From the NCBI GenBank assembly GCA_024711405.1, contig JANJSZ010000027.1:1-33981 (forward strand): DNA of 33,981 bases, given 5' to 3'. Numbering within the stretch: position 1 is the first letter of the stretch; each line of letters opens with the position of its first letter. Positions 31,886 through 33,981 of this stretch are shown here, piece after piece. Under the pieces are notes generated by a model that ran no database searches, was not told the DNA's origin, and worked only from the letters and a program-made list of their open reading frames with translations. The translations under genes and the position numbers were made by a program. Source of the DNA: Acidovorax sp. GTDB taxonomy: Bacteria; Pseudomonadota; Gammaproteobacteria; Burkholderiales; Burkholderiaceae_C.

Positions 31886-32605
31886 ATGGCCACACCGAAC
31901 ACACCGCTGCCCGCAGCAGCACCTGCCGGAACAACGCCCGCCCACGAAGCGCTGTCCACCCTGCTGCACACCCGCTACAGCTGCCGCGCCTTCCTGCCGC
32001 AGGCGCTGGAGCGCGCCACCATCGAACGCATCCTGGCAACCGCGCAGCGCACGGCCTCGTGGTGCAACGCGCAGCCCTGGCAGCTCACCATCGCCAGCGG
32101 CGCCACCCTGGCCCGCCTGCGCAGCGCCCTGCAGGCCCATGTGGCCACCCAGGCCCCCACGCCCGACCTGCCCTGGCCACGCGAATACCGGGGCGTCTAC
32201 CAGGAGCGCCGGCGCCAATGCGGCTGGGGTCTTTACGAGGCCCTGGGCATCGCCAAGGGTGACCGCGAGGCCTCTGCCCGGCAGGCGGCCGAAAACTTCA
32301 CCATGTTTGGCGCCCCGCATGTGGCCATCGTCAGCAGCGACGAGGCCCTGGGTTTGTATGGTGCGGTGGATTGCGGCGCCTATGTGGGCAATTTTCTGCT
32401 GGCCGCCCACGGCCTGGGCGTGGCGTCCATTGCGCAGGCCGCGCTGGCCGCCTACCCCGGCGTGCTGCGCGAGGTGCTGGGCATTGACCCAGACCGCAGC
32501 ATCGTCTGCGGCATCTCGTTCGGACTGGCCGACCCCGCGCATCCGGCGAACCTTTTCCGCACGCAGCGCGCTGCTGTGGGCGACAGCGTGACCTGGCGCG
32601 ACTGA
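31886..32605 (+). CDS. Nitroreductase family flavoprotein
   Basis: The 239-residue protein has the nitroreductase opening 'LLHTRYSCRAFLPQALERATIERILATAQRTASWCNAQPWQ', whose R-S-x-R-x-F turn binds FMN. 'AENFTMFGAPHVAIV', 'GAYVGNFLLAAHGLGVASIAQAAL' and a C-terminal 'CGISFGLADPAHPANLFRT' complete the fold. It should be an FMN-dependent NAD(P)H oxidoreductase acting on nitro- or enone-type compounds; the substrate is unknown. It starts 2 nt after the preceding stop codon, so it is cotranscribed with the PHA-system gene, and a terminator follows. Confidence 0.9.
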   Translation: MATPNTPLPAAAPAGTTPAHEALSTLLHTRYSCRAFLPQALERATIERILATAQRTASWCNAQPWQLTIASGATLARLRSALQAHVATQAPTPDLPWPREYRGVYQERRRQCGWGLYEALGIAKGDREASARQAAENFTMFGAPHVAIVSSDEALGLYGAVDCGAYVGNFLLAAHGLGVASIAQAALAAYPGVLREVLGIDPDRSIVCGISFGLADPAHPANLFRTQRAAVGDSVTWRD

Positions 32606-32638
32606 AGCACTGCCCGCCGCCACCCTGTGGCGCTCATG

Positions 32639-32663
32639 AAAAAACGGCCTGAAGCCGTTTTTT
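32639..32663. terminator. Bidirectional Rho-independent terminator
   Basis: AAAAAACGGC CTGAA GCCGTTTTTT is a perfect 10-bp stem with a 5-nt loop and T-runs on both strands. It lies between the convergent nitroreductase and acyl-CoA-binding-protein genes and should end transcription of both. Confidence 0.93.
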
Positions 32664-32680
32664 CGGGGGCAAACACCGCT

Positions 32681-32935
32681 TCAGCTCAGCGACTCAATCA
32701 GGTCGATGTACTGCTGCTTGGCGGCATCGAGACCGGTGCCCTTGAGCTTTTCCCATGCGTCCCACTTGGCGCGGGCCACCACGTCGGAAAAGCCGGGCTT
32801 CTTTTCGGTGTTGTCGCCCGCCGTGGCCTGCTTGTACAGCGCATAGATCTTCAGCAGCGTGACGTTGTCGGGGCGCTCGCTGAGGTTCTTGGAATGGGCC
32901 ACTGCGGCTTCGAAAGCGGCATTCAGGTCAGCCAT
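32681..32935 (-). CDS. Acyl-CoA-binding protein
   Basis: The 84-residue four-helix protein has the ACBP motifs 'LLKIYALYKQATAGDN' and 'ARAKWDAWEKLKG', holding the Tyr and Lys residues that bind the CoA nucleotide. It carries and buffers long-chain acyl-CoA esters in the cytosol. It is convergent with the nitroreductase gene and shares its terminator. An IS5-family element is inserted about 70 nt upstream of its start, so its promoter may have been changed. Confidence 0.93.
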   Translation of the reverse strand: MADLNAAFEAAVAHSKNLSERPDNVTLLKIYALYKQATAGDNTEKKPGFSDVVARAKWDAWEKLKGTGLDAAKQQYIDLIESLS

Positions 32936-33004
32936 GTCATGGGTCCTTGGTTGAAAATTCGGGAAGAGAACGGCGTTGGCAACGGTTTGCTGCGCCCTAT
33001 CTTA

Positions 33005-33844
33005 GAACGTGTTTACGATCTTCCAGGGACTGACAATAGCCCGGTGAAAAGAAAGCCATACCCAAGCGACATCAGTAGAGAGAAATTCGCTGAGATTGAG
33101 CCATTGCTGCGTAGCGTTCGACGCAGTACCAAGCCTGTAGCGCTGGATCTGTACGAGGTGTTCTGCGCGGTGCTGTACCTGCTGCGCACGGGCTGCCAGT
33201 GGCGGTTTCTTCCACCGGAGTTTCCCAAGTGGCAGAACGTCTACGCGTACTGGCGCAAATGGAGCGAGCCTGACCCGCACGGAGTAAGCGTGCTGGAGCA
33301 GGCCTTAAAAAAATCAGGTTGGCGCGGCCCGCGAGAAACTGGGGCGCAACGCCTCAAGCGCGTTCTTGATCGTGGACGCGCAGAGCGTGAAGAACACGGA
33401 CACGGCGCAGAGCAAGGGCTATGACGCGGGCAAGAAAGTCTCAGGCATCAAGCGCCACATTGCAGTAGACACCCAAGGTCTGCCGCACGCCATTGCGGTG
33501 ACCACGGCCGAAGTGACTGACCGCAAAGGGGCCTTGCAGGCACTGCAGCGCTGCAAACCTGCCCTGGGCAAGGTACAAGCGCTGCTGTGTGACAGCGGCT
33601 ATGTGGGCAAGCCGTTCGCCAAGGGCGTGCAGGACATCTTGGGCGGGCACGTCACAGTGCAGATTGCCAAACGCAGTGAACTGCATACGTTCAAGGTGAT
33701 GCCCCAGCGCTGGGTGGTGGAGCGCAGCTTTGCGTGGCTGGAGAAGAACAGGCGATTGTGGAAGAACTGCGAGCGGTTACTGAACACCAGTCTGCAGTTC
33801 ATCCACTTGGCCTTCTTGGCTTTGCTATGCAGAAGATCGTAAAC
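33005..33844 (+). mobile_element. IS5-family insertion sequence, right end cut or replaced
   Basis: The inverted ends share GTTTACGATCTTC (33011-33023) and GAAGATCGTAAAC (33832-33844), flanking a DDE transposase gene. On the left, the element may extend outward to about 33005 (GAACGT). On the right, the matching ACGTTC is absent and the sequence changes abruptly to the start of an IS110-type element. The transposase stop codon lies within the right repeat. The exact left boundary and target duplication cannot be fixed because the right terminus is missing. Confidence 0.8.
33044..33842 (+). CDS. IS5-family transposase, split by a frameshift at an A7 tract
   Basis: Two overlapping frames encode one transposase of about 265 aa. 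The first starts at GTG 33044 (VKRKPYPSDISREKFAEIEPLL) and reads to ALKK at 33313. The second resumes as NQVGAAREKLGRNASSAFLIVDAQSVKNT. The switch is in TTAAAAAAATCAGG (A7 at 33307-33313) and needs a net +1 shift, equivalent to one A too many. The DDE residues are visible: D in LIVDAQS, D in LLCDSGYVG, E in VVERSFAWLEKNRR. The shift may be programmed or slippage-based, as in the IS427 group, or a disabling mutation. The IS mediates cut-and-paste movement. Confidence 0.85.
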
Positions 33845-33981
33845 CAATGGGATGGACGCCCCCGCCCTAAACGGCATCGAAAGTGCCACAGTGGAGACGT
33901 TAGTTCTTCCACTCGAACCAGCAGGAGCGTCCACCATGAAGATTACAACCATTGGCATCGACTTGGCAAAGAATGTGTTTC
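33845..33981 (+). mobile_element. Left end of an IS110-family insertion sequence (runs off the window)
   Basis: The sequence changes at about 33845 (CAATGGGATGGACGCCCCCGCC) from the IS5 right repeat to a roughly 90-nt leader and the start of an IS110-type transposase gene. IS110 elements often carry a noncoding segment between their end and the transposase gene, now known in some members to encode a bridge RNA. Whether this leader does cannot be judged from the part seen. Confidence 0.65.
33936..33981 (+). CDS. IS110-family transposase (N-terminal fragment at window edge)
   Basis: Only 15 codons are visible: MKITTIGIDLAKNVF. 'GIDLAKNVF' is the hallmark N-terminus of IS110/IS1111 DEDD transposases and contains the first catalytic Asp. 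A CAGGAGCG ribosome-binding site lies at about 33921. The gene continues beyond the window, so intactness is unknown. Confidence 0.8.
   Translation, partial: MKITTIGIDLAKNVF

Overview
The window is high-GC DNA with the gene content and intergenic repeat style of a betaproteobacterium of the Burkholderiales, most likely family Comamonadaceae (Acidovorax/Comamonas/Delftia-like). This placement rests on the tandem orphan Bug-type solute receptors, the Liv-type ABC operon combined with acyl-CoA ligases, DUF1840 and PHA-system proteins, and the GC-rich dispersed hairpin repeats. No tRNA, rRNA, CRISPR array or prophage was seen, and no gene-free stretch exceeds 300 bases.

Layout. (1) 1-1698: the 3' end of an SRPBCC protein and, convergent to it, an RsuA/RluF-type pseudouridine synthase with an Ala/Pro-rich N-terminal extension. 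(2) 1903-11699: a Crp-family regulator divergent from a long plus-strand block. That block holds a FadD-like acyl-CoA ligase, then livG-livH-livM-livK-livF type ABC transporter genes, then a PaaK-like adenylating enzyme with a degenerate P-loop. It looks like an uptake-and-CoA-activation unit for an organic acid whose identity the sequence does not reveal. (3) 11931-14111: two consecutive Bug-family periplasmic receptors, the first closed by a strong terminator. (4) 14146-15740: cyclopropane-fatty-acid synthase and an overlapping DUF1840 gene on the minus strand.

(5) 16027-27851: a C-P lyase phosphonate locus. One minus-strand unit is phnG-H-I-J-GNAT-K-L-M, in which every junction overlaps by 4-10 nt. 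A second minus-strand unit is phnC-D-E plus a PhnZ-like HD-domain diiron oxygenase gene. A divergent plus-strand unit is phnF-DUF1045-phnN. Two near-identical 12-bp motifs (TTGTATAGACAA and TCGTATAGACAA) lie exactly at the two control points and are proposed PhnF operators. No phnP is present. A 2H-phosphoesterase-like DUF1045 protein sits where it would be useful, and the PhnZ-like oxygenase has no PhnY partner. Together the locus should import phosphonates (PhnCDE), convert them to ribose-1-phosphonate triphosphates and cleave the C-P bond (PhnG-M), then recycle the ribosyl phosphate (DUF1045?, PhnN). A side route through oxidative cleavage (PhnZ-like) and acetylation (GNAT) is possible.

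(6) 27898-32935: arsC plus an MFS exporter-like gene, tag (3-methyladenine glycosylase I), a lipoprotein metallo-aminopeptidase, a PHA-system protein, a nitroreductase, then a bidirectional terminator and an acyl-CoA-binding protein. (7) 33005-33981: an IS5-family element whose transposase is split at an A7 tract, abutted on its right end by the start of an IS110-family element that runs off the window.
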